From: Pararhizobium sp.
GTDB taxonomy: Bacteria > Pseudomonadota > Alphaproteobacteria > Rhizobiales > Rhizobiaceae
Reading direction: 5' to 3'
Assembly (NCBI GenBank): GCA_017794825.1
Contig: CP051237.1
Coordinates: 5,040,501 to 5,104,500, forward strand
Length of the DNA stretch: 64,000 nucleotides
The translations under genes and the position numbers were made by a program. A model generated the notes under the pieces. That model saw only the letters and a program-made list of their open reading frames with translations. It did no database searches and had not been told where the DNA came from. This document shows positions 1-7,659 of this stretch, one piece after another. How positions within the stretch are numbered: the first letter of the stretch is position 1; every line of letters starts with the position of its first letter.

Positions 1-2
1 GA

Positions 3-332
3 CCCGTGTCCTCCGCGGACGGCAAGATTGTGCCGCCGAAACGCGGCCAGATGAAACGCTCGATGGAAGCCCTGATTCATCATTTCAAGCTTTACACCGA
101 GGGCTATCACGTGCCGGAAGGCGAAGTGTACGCCTGCGTCGAGGCGCCCAAGGGCGAATTCGGCGTCTACCTCGTGTCCGATGGCGGCAACAAACCCTAT
201 CGCTGCAAGATCAAGGCGCCTGGCTACGCCCATCTCCAGGCGATGGATTTCCTCTGCAGGGGGCACATGCTGGCGGACGTTTCCGCTGTTCTCGGTTCGC
301 TTGATATCGTGTTCGGGGAAGTTGATCGCTGA
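3..332 (+). CDS. nuoD: NADH-quinone oxidoreductase subunit D (NuoD), 3' end only
   Basis: This is the C-terminal 109 residues of the 49-kDa quinone-site subunit of complex I; the rest lies left of the window and the frame is open to the edge. The family signature is clear: PPKRGQMKRSMEALIHHFK, then EAPKGEFGVYLVSDG and the closing GSLDIVFGEVDR. In complex I this subunit sits in the peripheral arm and helps form the quinone pocket near cluster N2. The stop codon TGA overlaps the ATG of the next small gene by one base. That fits one operon, with nuoA, B and C expected just upstream. Identity is certain; only completeness is lacking. Confidence 0.97.
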   Translation, partial: PVSSADGKIVPPKRGQMKRSMEALIHHFKLYTEGYHVPEGEVYACVEAPKGEFGVYLVSDGGNKPYRCKIKAPGYAHLQAMDFLCRGHMLADVSAVLGSLDIVFGEVDR

Positions 333-589
333 TGCTACGGTTCGCCATGCCGATGCTGCTTTTGATGACGGTCGCACTGGCGGCGGTTTCGCCGGCGCGC
401 GCGCAGGATTCCGGCGGTGCGATCACCAACATGAAGACCCTCATTCAGAGCGGTTTCGATATCAAGGCCGCCGCTCCGAACGGCGACAAGTTTGTTGTAT
501 TCCTGCAGCGGGAGCGGGAAGCCTACGCCTGCGAGTTCGTGACGCTCACCGTGTCGCGTTGCGGCGCCATAAATAATGAGGCCAATTGA
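332..589 (+). CDS. small secreted or membrane-anchored hypothetical protein between nuoD and nuoE
   Basis: An 85-residue ORF whose ATG overlaps the nuoD stop (TGATG) and whose stop lies two bases before the nuoE ATG, so it is translationally coupled on both sides. Residues 1-24 form a signal peptide (MLRF, a Met/Leu/Ala-rich core, then SPARA-Q), so the mature part of about 60 residues should be periplasmic. Two cysteines in the last third (YACEF and SRCGA) could form a disulfide. No catalytic motif is visible. It is not a canonical complex I subunit. The position suggests a role in complex I assembly or stability, but that is inference only. Confidence 0.8.
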   Translation: MLRFAMPMLLLMTVALAAVSPARAQDSGGAITNMKTLIQSGFDIKAAAPNGDKFVVFLQREREAYACEFVTLTVSRCGAINNEAN

Positions 590-591
590 GT

Positions 592-1569
592 ATGTCCGTT
601 CGCCGTCTTGCAGAAGATGATGTCCAGCCTGCGGCTTTCCGCTTCAACGAGGACAACGCCGCCTGGGCGCAGCAGACCATTGGCAAGTATCCGCAGGGGC
701 GTCAGCAATCCGCCATCATCCCGCTTTTGATGCGGGCCCAGGAGCAGGAAGGTTGGGTCACCAAGGCGGCGATTGAGTCCATCGCGGATATGCTGGAAAT
801 GCCCTATATCCGCGCCCTCGAAGTCGCGACTTTCTACACCCAGTTCCAGCTGAAGCCGGTAGGCACGAAGGCCCATATCCAGGTCTGCGGCACCACGCCC
901 TGCATGCTGCGCGGTTCCGAAGAACTGATCAGGGTCTGCCGCAACAAGATCAATGCAAAGCCATTCGAGCCAAACGAGGCCGGCACGCTCTCCTGGGAAG
1001 AGGTCGAGTGCCAGGGCGCCTGCGTGAACGCGCCGATGGTCATGATCTTCAAGGACGCCTATGAAGATCTGACGCCGGAACAGCTCGCCGATATCATCGA
1101 CAAGTTCGAGGCCGGCAAAGGCGACAGTGTGACCCCGGGACCGCAGAACGGCCGGCATCTCTCCGCGCCGATCAGCGGCCTGAAGACGCTTCTCGATGAA
1201 GACAAGCCTGTCGCCGCGAAAAAGTCTCCGGCTCCAAAAAAGGCGCAGGCGTCCAAGTCGGAGGTAGCGAAGGAAGCTCTGACGCAGGACGACGCCAACA
1301 GGCCCGAAGGAATCGAAAAGCCGGAAGACATAGACAATCTGAGGCTGATCTCCGGCGTCGGGCCAAAAATCGAAGGCCTTCTGCACTCGCTTGGAATCTA
1401 CAAGTGGGAGCAGATCACCAAATGGACGAAGGAAGAACGCGACTGGGTCGACGGATACCTGAAGTTCAAGGGACGCATCGAACGCGAAGACTGGGTCAAA
1501 CAGGCTGAAGCGCTCGCAAAAGGCGGCGCCGAGGAATATCAACGCGTCTTCGGAAAGAAGCCGAGATAG
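592..1569 (+). CDS. nuoE: NADH-quinone oxidoreductase subunit E (NuoE) with long C-terminal extension
   Basis: The 24-kDa-type thioredoxin-fold subunit that carries the [2Fe-2S] cluster N1a beside the NADH-oxidising NuoF. Cluster ligands are visible as C99 and C104 (CGTTPC) and C140 and C144 (CQGAC). The ATG at 592 is chosen over a TTG at 586 because the protein then starts MSVRRLAEDD, as in relatives. At 325 residues it is about twice the roughly 165-residue E. coli length. The added tail is Lys/Ala-rich (about 205-235) and then holds a compact domain (about 250-320) with LRLISGVGPKIEGLL, which resembles a helix-hairpin-helix. That tail is known from related alphaproteobacteria; its role is not known to me. 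Confidence 0.97.
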   Translation: MSVRRLAEDDVQPAAFRFNEDNAAWAQQTIGKYPQGRQQSAIIPLLMRAQEQEGWVTKAAIESIADMLEMPYIRALEVATFYTQFQLKPVGTKAHIQVCGTTPCMLRGSEELIRVCRNKINAKPFEPNEAGTLSWEEVECQGACVNAPMVMIFKDAYEDLTPEQLADIIDKFEAGKGDSVTPGPQNGRHLSAPISGLKTLLDEDKPVAAKKSPAPKKAQASKSEVAKEALTQDDANRPEGIEKPEDIDNLRLISGVGPKIEGLLHSLGIYKWEQITKWTKEERDWVDGYLKFKGRIEREDWVKQAEALAKGGAEEYQRVFGKKPR

Positions 1570-1589
1570 CGCCGGGTAGGGAATGAGTC

Positions 1590-2891
1590 ATGCTCAAGGA
1601 TAAAGACCGCATCTTTACCAATATCTACGGCCTGAAGGACAAGAGTCTCAAGGGCGCGATGGCGCGCGGCCATTGGGACAATACAAAAGGCCTTATCGAA
1701 AAGGGCCGCGACTGGATCATCGACGAGATGAAAACGTCGGGCCTGCGCGGTCGCGGCGGCGCGGGCTTCCCGACCGGCCTGAAATGGTCCTTCATGCCGA
1801 AGGAAACCGACGGGCGGCCGCATTATCTGGTCGTCAACGCCGACGAATCCGAACCCGGCACCTGCAAGGACCGGGAAATCATGCGCAACGATCCGCATAC
1901 GCTGATCGAGGGCTGCGTGATCGCCAGCTTCGCGATGAGCGCGCACACCGCCTACATCTATATCCGCGGCGAGTACATGCGTGAACGCGAGGCGCTGCAA
2001 ACGGCGATAGACGAGTGCTACGACGCAGGGATTCTCGGCAAGAACAACAAGTGCGGCTGGGACATGGACGTTTTCGTCCATCACGGCGCGGGCGCCTATA
2101 TTTGCGGTGAGGAAACAGCGCTTCTGGAGAGTCTGGAAGGCAAGAAGGGCCAGCCGCGCCTCAAGCCGCCATTCCCGGCCAATGTCGGCCTCTATGGCTG
2201 CCCGACGACCGTCAACAACGTCGAATCGATCGCCGTTGCGCCGACGATCCTGCGGCGCGGCGGCGCCTGGTTCGCGGGCTTCGGACGTCCGAACAACGCC
2301 GGCACGAAGCTCTTCTGCGTGTCCGGACACGTCAACGAACCGGCGACCTTCGAAGAGGAGATGTCGATCCCGTTCCGTGAACTCATCGACAAGCATTGCG
2401 GCGGCGTTCGCGGCGGCTGGGACAATCTGCTGGCGGTCATTCCGGGCGGCTCGTCGGTGCCGTTAGTGCCCGCCGAGGATATCATCGACTGTCCGATGGA
2501 TTTCGACAGCCTTCGTGACCTCAAATCGGGTCTCGGAACGGCTGCGGTTATCGTGATGGACAAGTCGACCGATATCGTCAAGGCCATCGCCCGGCTGTCG
2601 CATTTCTACAAGCACGAAAGCTGCGGACAGTGCACGCCATGCCGTGAGGGAACCGGCTGGATGTGGCGCGTGATGGAGCGCATGGTTGTCGGCAACGCCC
2701 GCAAGGAAGAGATCGATATGCTGCTGCAGGTCACCAAGCAGGTCGAGGGTCATACCATCTGTGCGCTGGGCGACGCCGCGGCCTGGCCCATTCAGGGGTT
2801 GATCCGGCATTTCAGGCCGGAGATGGAAAGACGCATCGACGAATTTACGCGCAACGCCGGCAGGACGCCGGTGCTTGAGGCGGCGGAATAG
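1590..2891 (+). CDS. nuoF: NADH-quinone oxidoreductase subunit F (NuoF)
   Basis: The 51-kDa subunit that binds NADH and FMN and takes the hydride at the tip of the peripheral arm. The glycine-rich FMN/NADH loop GLRGRGGAGFPTG lies at residues 51-63. The [4Fe-4S] N3 ligands are C345, C348 and C351 (CGQCTPC), with C391 as the fourth. At 433 residues the length is standard. The start ATG is preceded by AGGGA at 1578-1582. It lies 20 bases after nuoE and 37 bases before nuoG in the same operon. Confidence 0.98.
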   Translation: MLKDKDRIFTNIYGLKDKSLKGAMARGHWDNTKGLIEKGRDWIIDEMKTSGLRGRGGAGFPTGLKWSFMPKETDGRPHYLVVNADESEPGTCKDREIMRNDPHTLIEGCVIASFAMSAHTAYIYIRGEYMREREALQTAIDECYDAGILGKNNKCGWDMDVFVHHGAGAYICGEETALLESLEGKKGQPRLKPPFPANVGLYGCPTTVNNVESIAVAPTILRRGGAWFAGFGRPNNAGTKLFCVSGHVNEPATFEEEMSIPFRELIDKHCGGVRGGWDNLLAVIPGGSSVPLVPAEDIIDCPMDFDSLRDLKSGLGTAAVIVMDKSTDIVKAIARLSHFYKHESCGQCTPCREGTGWMWRVMERMVVGNARKEEIDMLLQVTKQVEGHTICALGDAAAWPIQGLIRHFRPEMERRIDEFTRNAGRTPVLEAAE

Positions 2892-2928
2892 GAAAGACAG
2901 GGCGGGACACCGCGGAACTGGACTTGAG

Positions 2929-5010
2929 ATGGCAAAGATCAAGGTCGACGGAAACGAAATAGAAGTGCCGGACCACTACACGCTTCTTCAGGCGTGTGAG
3001 GAGGCGGGCTCGCAGGTGCCCCGTTTCTGCTTCCATGAGCGGCTTTCGATTGCGGGCAACTGCCGCATGTGCCTCGTCGAGGTGAAGGGTGGTCCGCCGA
3101 AGCCGGCGGCGTCGTGCGCCATGGGCGTGCGCGATCTTCGCCCTGGTCCGGATGGTCAACCGCCGGAAGTCTTCACCAACACCCCGATGGTCAAGAAGGC
3201 CCGCGAAGGGGTGATGGAGTTTCTGCTCATCAATCATCCGCTGGACTGCCCGATCTGCGACCAGGGCGGGGAATGCGACCTGCAGGACCAGGCAATGGCC
3301 TTCGGCGTGGATTCCTCGCGTTTCCATGAAAACAAGCGCGCCGTGGAAGACAAATATATCGGTCCGCTGGTCAAGACGATCATGAACCGGTGCATCCATT
3401 GCACGCGCTGCGTTCGTTTCACGACGGAAGTGGCCGGCATTTCCGAGCTCGGCCTGATCGGTCGCGGTGAGGACGCGGAGATTACGACCTATCTCGAACA
3501 TGCAATGACATCGGAAATGCAGGGCAATGTCGTGGACCTTTGCCCGGTCGGCGCCCTGACCTCGAAGCCCTACGCTTTCATGGCGCGGCCCTGGGAGCTC
3601 ACGAAAACCGAGACCATAGACGTGATGGACGCCTGCGGTTCGGCCATTCGCGTCGACACCCGCGGTCGCGAAGTGATGCGGGTTCTGCCGCGGGTAAACG
3701 AAGCCATCAATGAAGAGTGGATTTCGGACAAGACGAGGTATGTCGCCGACGGTTTGCGCACGCAGCGTCTCGACCGACCCTTCGTGCGCGTCGACGGCAA
3801 GCTGAAAGCCGCTACGTGGCAAGAGGCTTTCAAGGCCGTCAAGCAGGCGGTCGACGCCGCTGCGCCGGAAAAAATCGGCGCCGTAGCCGGTGATCTCGCG
3901 GCCTGCGAGGAAATGTTCGCCCTGAAACAACTGATACAGGCGCTGGGCTCCTCCAATATCGATTGTCGCCAGGACGGCGCAAAGCTCGATCCGTCGAAGG
4001 GACGGGCTAGCTATATCTTCAATCCGACCATTTCTGGGATTGAGGACGCCGACGCGCTGCTGATCATCGGGGCCAACCCCCGTTTCGAAGCCACGGTGCT
4101 GAACGCCCGCATCCGCAAGCGCTGGCGCCTGGGCGACTTCCCGATCGGCGTGATCGGCGAACAGACCGAGATGCGATACGAATACGACTATCTCGGCGCC
4201 GGTCCCAAGACCTTGGGCGATCTTGTCGCCGGAACGACGGATTTTGCAAAGACCCTGAAGGATGCGCAGCGGCCGATCATCATCGTCGGGCAGGGGGCTT
4301 TGACCCGAGCCGACGGCATGGCGGTCCTCGAACATGCTGCAAAGCTCGCTGTCGAAGTCGGCGCGGTTTCGGAAGACTGGAACGGTTTTGCGGTTCTGCA
4401 CACGGCGGCGTCGCGCGTCGGCGGCCTTGATCTCGGATTCGTCCCTGGTGAAGGCGGCGTCGGCGCAGCGGACATGCTCTCCGAAATGGACGTGCTGTTC
4501 CTGCTCGGCGCAGACGAAATGGACATGTCGCAGCGTCAGTCCGGCTTCACCGTCTATATCGGCAGCCACGGCGACGTTGGCGCGCATCACGCCGACGTCA
4601 TTCTGCCGGCGGCGACCTACACGGAAAAAGCGGGCACCTACGTGAATACGGAAGGCCGTGTTCAGATGGGCGTTCGGGCGGGTTTTGCGCCCGGCGAGGC
4701 AAAGGAGGACTGGGCCATCCTGCGCGCGCTGTCGGATGTGCTGGGCAAGACGCTTCCGTTCAATTCTCTCGGTGAATTGCGGCTCCAGCTTTATGAGGCC
4801 CATCCGCATCTCGCGATGGAGGACGCCATCGAACCCGGATCGCATGACGACATTGCAGCGCTCGCCTCGACGTCGGGCAAGTTCGAGACGGCCGGCTTCG
4901 CATCGCCGATCGCGGACTTCTATCTGACCAATCCGATCGCCAGGGCTTCCGCCGTAATGGCGGAATGTTCGGCGCTCGCTCGTGGCGAAAGCGCCGTGGC
5001 GGCGGAATAG
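2929..5010 (+). CDS. nuoG: NADH-quinone oxidoreductase subunit G (NuoG)
   Basis: The 75-kDa iron-sulfur subunit that relays electrons through the peripheral arm. Residues 1-80 form a plant-type [2Fe-2S] domain with C34, C45, C48 and C63. The H103/C107/C110/C116 set (HPLDCPICDQGGEC) is the unusual His-ligated N5 cluster. C155, C158, C161 and C205 form N4. The remainder is the molybdopterin-oxidoreductase-like domain, which in complex I carries no cofactor. The start is set at MAKIKVDGNE, because an in-frame upstream extension to 2875 has no homology and overlaps nuoF. Length 693 residues, normal for alphaproteobacteria. Confidence 0.97.
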   Translation: MAKIKVDGNEIEVPDHYTLLQACEEAGSQVPRFCFHERLSIAGNCRMCLVEVKGGPPKPAASCAMGVRDLRPGPDGQPPEVFTNTPMVKKAREGVMEFLLINHPLDCPICDQGGECDLQDQAMAFGVDSSRFHENKRAVEDKYIGPLVKTIMNRCIHCTRCVRFTTEVAGISELGLIGRGEDAEITTYLEHAMTSEMQGNVVDLCPVGALTSKPYAFMARPWELTKTETIDVMDACGSAIRVDTRGREVMRVLPRVNEAINEEWISDKTRYVADGLRTQRLDRPFVRVDGKLKAATWQEAFKAVKQAVDAAAPEKIGAVAGDLAACEEMFALKQLIQALGSSNIDCRQDGAKLDPSKGRASYIFNPTISGIEDADALLIIGANPRFEATVLNARIRKRWRLGDFPIGVIGEQTEMRYEYDYLGAGPKTLGDLVAGTTDFAKTLKDAQRPIIIVGQGALTRADGMAVLEHAAKLAVEVGAVSEDWNGFAVLHTAASRVGGLDLGFVPGEGGVGAADMLSEMDVLFLLGADEMDMSQRQSGFTVYIGSHGDVGAHHADVILPAATYTEKAGTYVNTEGRVQMGVRAGFAPGEAKEDWAILRALSDVLGKTLPFNSLGELRLQLYEAHPHLAMEDAIEPGSHDDIAALASTSGKFETAGFASPIADFYLTNPIARASAVMAECSALARGESAVAAE

Positions 5011-5025
5011 GACAAGAACAGGACT

Positions 5026-6072
5026 ATGGAATCGTTTCTGACCAATTACGTGGTTCCGGCGCTGATCATGATCGGCCAGTCGCTGTTGCTGCTTGTCGTT
5101 CTTCTCGTATTCATCGCCTATGTGCTCTACGCCGACCGCAAGATCTGGGCGGCGGTGCAGATGCGTCGCGGCCCCAACGTCGTGGGTCCATGGGGGTTGC
5201 TCCAGTCCTTCGCCGACCTTTTGAAGTTCGTCTTCAAGGAGCCGGTCATTCCGGCAGGCGCCAACAAGGGCGTATTCCTGCTTGCGCCGCTGGTGTCGGT
5301 GACGCTGGCGCTTGCCGCCTGGGCGGTGATTCCGGTCGCCGACGGCTGGGCGATCGCCTCGATCAATGTCGGCATTCTCTATGTCTTCGCGATCTCGTCG
5401 CTCGAAGTCTACGGCGTGATCATGGGCGGTTGGGCGTCGAACTCGAAATATCCGTTTCTCGGCGCGCTGCGCTCAGCCGCGCAAATGGTTTCTTACGAAG
5501 TATCGATCGGCTTCGTGATCATTACAGTGCTCCTGTGCGTCGGTTCCCTGAATCTGACCGACATCGTGCTGTCGCAGCAGGATGGCCTCGGCACGATGCT
5601 GGGTTTGCCCAATACGTTTCTTGACTGGCACTGGCTGGCGCTGTTCCCGATGTTCATCGTGTTCTTCATTTCGGCGTTGGCCGAAACCAACCGTCCGCCA
5701 TTCGATCTGCCTGAAGCTGAATCCGAGCTGGTCGCAGGTTTCATGGTCGAGTACGGCTCGACGCCATACATGATGTTCATGCTCGGCGAATACGCCGCGA
5801 TCGTGCTGATGTGCGCGCTGACGACGATTCTGTTCCTTGGCGGATGGCTGCCTCCGGTCGATTTCTGGCTGATCAACTGGATCCCGGGCGTCTTCTGGTT
5901 CGTCCTCAAGGTGTGCCTGGTGTTCTTCATGTTCGCCATGGTCAAGGCGTTCGTTCCGCGATACCGCTACGACCAGCTCATGCGTCTCGGCTGGAAGGTT
6001 TTCCTTCCCATCTCGCTCGCCATGGTCGTTATTGTCGCCGCGGTTCTCAAACTCACCGGCTGGTCGGCCTGA
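5026..6072 (+). CDS. nuoH: NADH-quinone oxidoreductase subunit H (NuoH)
   Basis: The ND1-like membrane subunit of complex I that joins the peripheral and membrane arms and lines the quinone entry channel. It is 348 residues with about eight membrane helices. The diagnostic conserved loop ALAETNRPPFDLPEAESEL (around residues 205-225) is intact, with its acidic residues, as is the N-terminal ADRKIWAAVQMRRGPNVVG segment. It starts 15 bases after nuoG and runs into nuoI. Confidence 0.98.
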   Translation: MESFLTNYVVPALIMIGQSLLLLVVLLVFIAYVLYADRKIWAAVQMRRGPNVVGPWGLLQSFADLLKFVFKEPVIPAGANKGVFLLAPLVSVTLALAAWAVIPVADGWAIASINVGILYVFAISSLEVYGVIMGGWASNSKYPFLGALRSAAQMVSYEVSIGFVIITVLLCVGSLNLTDIVLSQQDGLGTMLGLPNTFLDWHWLALFPMFIVFFISALAETNRPPFDLPEAESELVAGFMVEYGSTPYMMFMLGEYAAIVLMCALTTILFLGGWLPPVDFWLINWIPGVFWFVLKVCLVFFMFAMVKAFVPRYRYDQLMRLGWKVFLPISLAMVVIVAAVLKLTGWSA

Positions 6073-6089
6073 ATCGGGAGAATTGTAGA

Positions 6090-6578
6090 ATGTCACTCGC
6101 TCAAGCCGCAAAGTCCCTGTTCCTGAAGGAATTCGTGGAAGCGTTTTTCCTCTCGATGCGGTATTTCTTTGCGCCCAAGTCGACAGTGAACTACCCGTTC
6201 GAAAAGGGGCCGGTCAGCCCGCGTTTTCGCGGCGAACATGCTTTGCGCCGCTATCCGAACGGCGAAGAACGTTGTATTGCCTGCAAGCTGTGCGAGGCCA
6301 TTTGCCCGGCGCAGGCGATCACCATCGAGGCCGGTCCGCGTCGCAACGACGGGACGCGCCGCACCGTGCGCTACGACATCGACATGGTGAAGTGCATCTA
6401 TTGCGGTTTCTGCCAGGAGGCCTGTCCCGTTGACGCCATCGTCGAGGGGCCGAATTTCGAGTTTGCGACCGAAACCCGCGAGGAACTTTACTACGACAAG
6501 GACAAGCTCCTTGCGAACGGCGACCGTTGGGAGCGCGAGATCGCGCGCAACATCGCCATGGATGCGCCGTACCGGTAA
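6090..6578 (+). CDS. nuoI: NADH-quinone oxidoreductase subunit I (NuoI)
   Basis: The 23-kDa (TYKY) subunit carrying the two [4Fe-4S] clusters N6a and N6b that pass electrons to N2. Two ferredoxin motifs are visible: C62, C65, C68, C72P (CIACKLCEAICP) and C102, C105, C108, C112P (CIYCGFCQEACP). The ATG at 6090 gives the expected 162-residue product MSLAQAAKSLFLKEF. A much longer in-frame ORF beginning at 5811 is only read-through of the nuoH shadow frame. The gene is followed by a 133-base gap before nuoJ, the longest spacer in the operon. Confidence 0.98.
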   Translation: MSLAQAAKSLFLKEFVEAFFLSMRYFFAPKSTVNYPFEKGPVSPRFRGEHALRRYPNGEERCIACKLCEAICPAQAITIEAGPRRNDGTRRTVRYDIDMVKCIYCGFCQEACPVDAIVEGPNFEFATETREELYYDKDKLLANGDRWEREIARNIAMDAPYR

Positions 6579-6711
6579 GCGTCCGAACATGGATGGTCCG
6601 CGTCGCGGCTGTCCGGAATGACAATTCTGAGGCCGGCGGGAACCGGCGAATTCGGGGATCCGGCGCGTCATGCGCCGCGCACTCCGGGGGAAAGACAAAA
6701 AGGCACGGCTC

Positions 6712-7326
6712 ATGGGTCTACAGGCTCTGTTCTTCTACCTGTTCTCTGCGATCATGATAGCGGCCGCATTGATGGTGGTGTTTTCGCGCAACCCGGTGCA
6801 TTCCGTGCTGTTTCTGATCCTGACCTTCTTCAACGCCGCTGCGCTGTTCCTTTTGACCGGAGCGGAGTTTCTGGCGCTGATACTGGTCGTGGTCTACGTC
6901 GGCGCTGTGGCCGTGCTGTTCCTGTTCGTGGTCATGATGCTCGATATCGACTTCACGGAGCTGCGGTCGGGCGTCATGCGCTATGCACCGGTTGGAACCC
7001 TGATCGGTATCGTGCTTTCAGCCGAGCTCATATTCGTCCTGACCAGCAACGCCTTCAAGGTCGAGCCTGAAGCCAATCCCGTACAACCGATTCCCGATCT
7101 GAACGCGGTGTCGAACACCCAGGCGCTGGGCGACATCCTGTATACAGACTATGTGCACCTGTTTCAGGTCGCGGGCATGGTTCTGCTCGTCGCCATGATC
7201 GGCGCGATCGTGCTGACGCTTCGGCACAAGGAAGGCATAAAGCGGCAGGACATCGCAGCGCAGGTGGCGCGATCTCCGGAAACCGCTGTCGAAGTCATTG
7301 ACGTCAAGCCCGGACAGGGCGTCTAG
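6712..7326 (+). CDS. nuoJ: NADH-quinone oxidoreductase subunit J (NuoJ)
   Basis: The ND6-like membrane subunit of complex I, 204 residues with five membrane helices. It begins MGLQALFFYLFSAIMIAAALMV in the first helix. The conserved glycine/valine-rich helix 3 is present as AEFLALILVVVYVGAVAVLFLF. The ATG at 6712 is preferred over one at 6670, which would add a basic, non-conserved leader. The C-terminus after about residue 165 is hydrophilic, as usual. Confidence 0.96.
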   Translation: MGLQALFFYLFSAIMIAAALMVVFSRNPVHSVLFLILTFFNAAALFLLTGAEFLALILVVVYVGAVAVLFLFVVMMLDIDFTELRSGVMRYAPVGTLIGIVLSAELIFVLTSNAFKVEPEANPVQPIPDLNAVSNTQALGDILYTDYVHLFQVAGMVLLVAMIGAIVLTLRHKEGIKRQDIAAQVARSPETAVEVIDVKPGQGV

Positions 7327-7344
7327 GGGAGGGAACGAGGCAGC

Positions 7345-7653
7345 ATGGAAATCGGACTTTCCCATTATCTGACGGTTGCGGCGGTGATGTTCACCATCGG
7401 TATTTTCGGCATCTTTCTCAATCGCCGGAACGTCATCATCATCCTGATGTCGATCGAACTCATCCTGCTTGCCGTCAATATCAATTTCGTGGCGTTTTCC
7501 GCCTATCTCAACGATCTGATGGGGCAGGTCTTCGCCCTGTTCGTCCTGACGGTCGCGGCTGCCGAAGCGGCCATCGGGCTCGCCATACTCGTCGTCTTCT
7601 ACAGGAACCGGGGTTCCATCGCCGTGGAAGACGTCAACATGATGAAGGGCTGA
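7345..7653 (+). CDS. nuoK: NADH-quinone oxidoreductase subunit K (NuoK)
   Basis: The ND4L-like subunit, 102 residues and three membrane helices, the standard size. The two conserved membrane glutamates needed for proton pumping are visible in MSIELILLAVNINFVAF (helix 2) and AAAEAAIGLAILVVF (helix 3). A purine-rich GGGAGGGAACGAGG tract precedes the ATG. It ends six bases before nuoL. Confidence 0.98.
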   Translation: MEIGLSHYLTVAAVMFTIGIFGIFLNRRNVIIILMSIELILLAVNINFVAFSAYLNDLMGQVFALFVLTVAAAEAAIGLAILVVFYRNRGSIAVEDVNMMKG

Positions 7654-7659
7654 CCCCTA

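Noticed and set aside
2875..2928. Upstream extension of NuoG
   Set aside because: Overlaps nuoF and shows no homology; the family start MAKIKVDG is at 2929.
2845..4845. 666-codon open frame on the - strand opposite nuoG
   Set aside because: No recognisable domain, low-complexity composition, typical antisense shadow of a high-GC gene; nuoG is certain.
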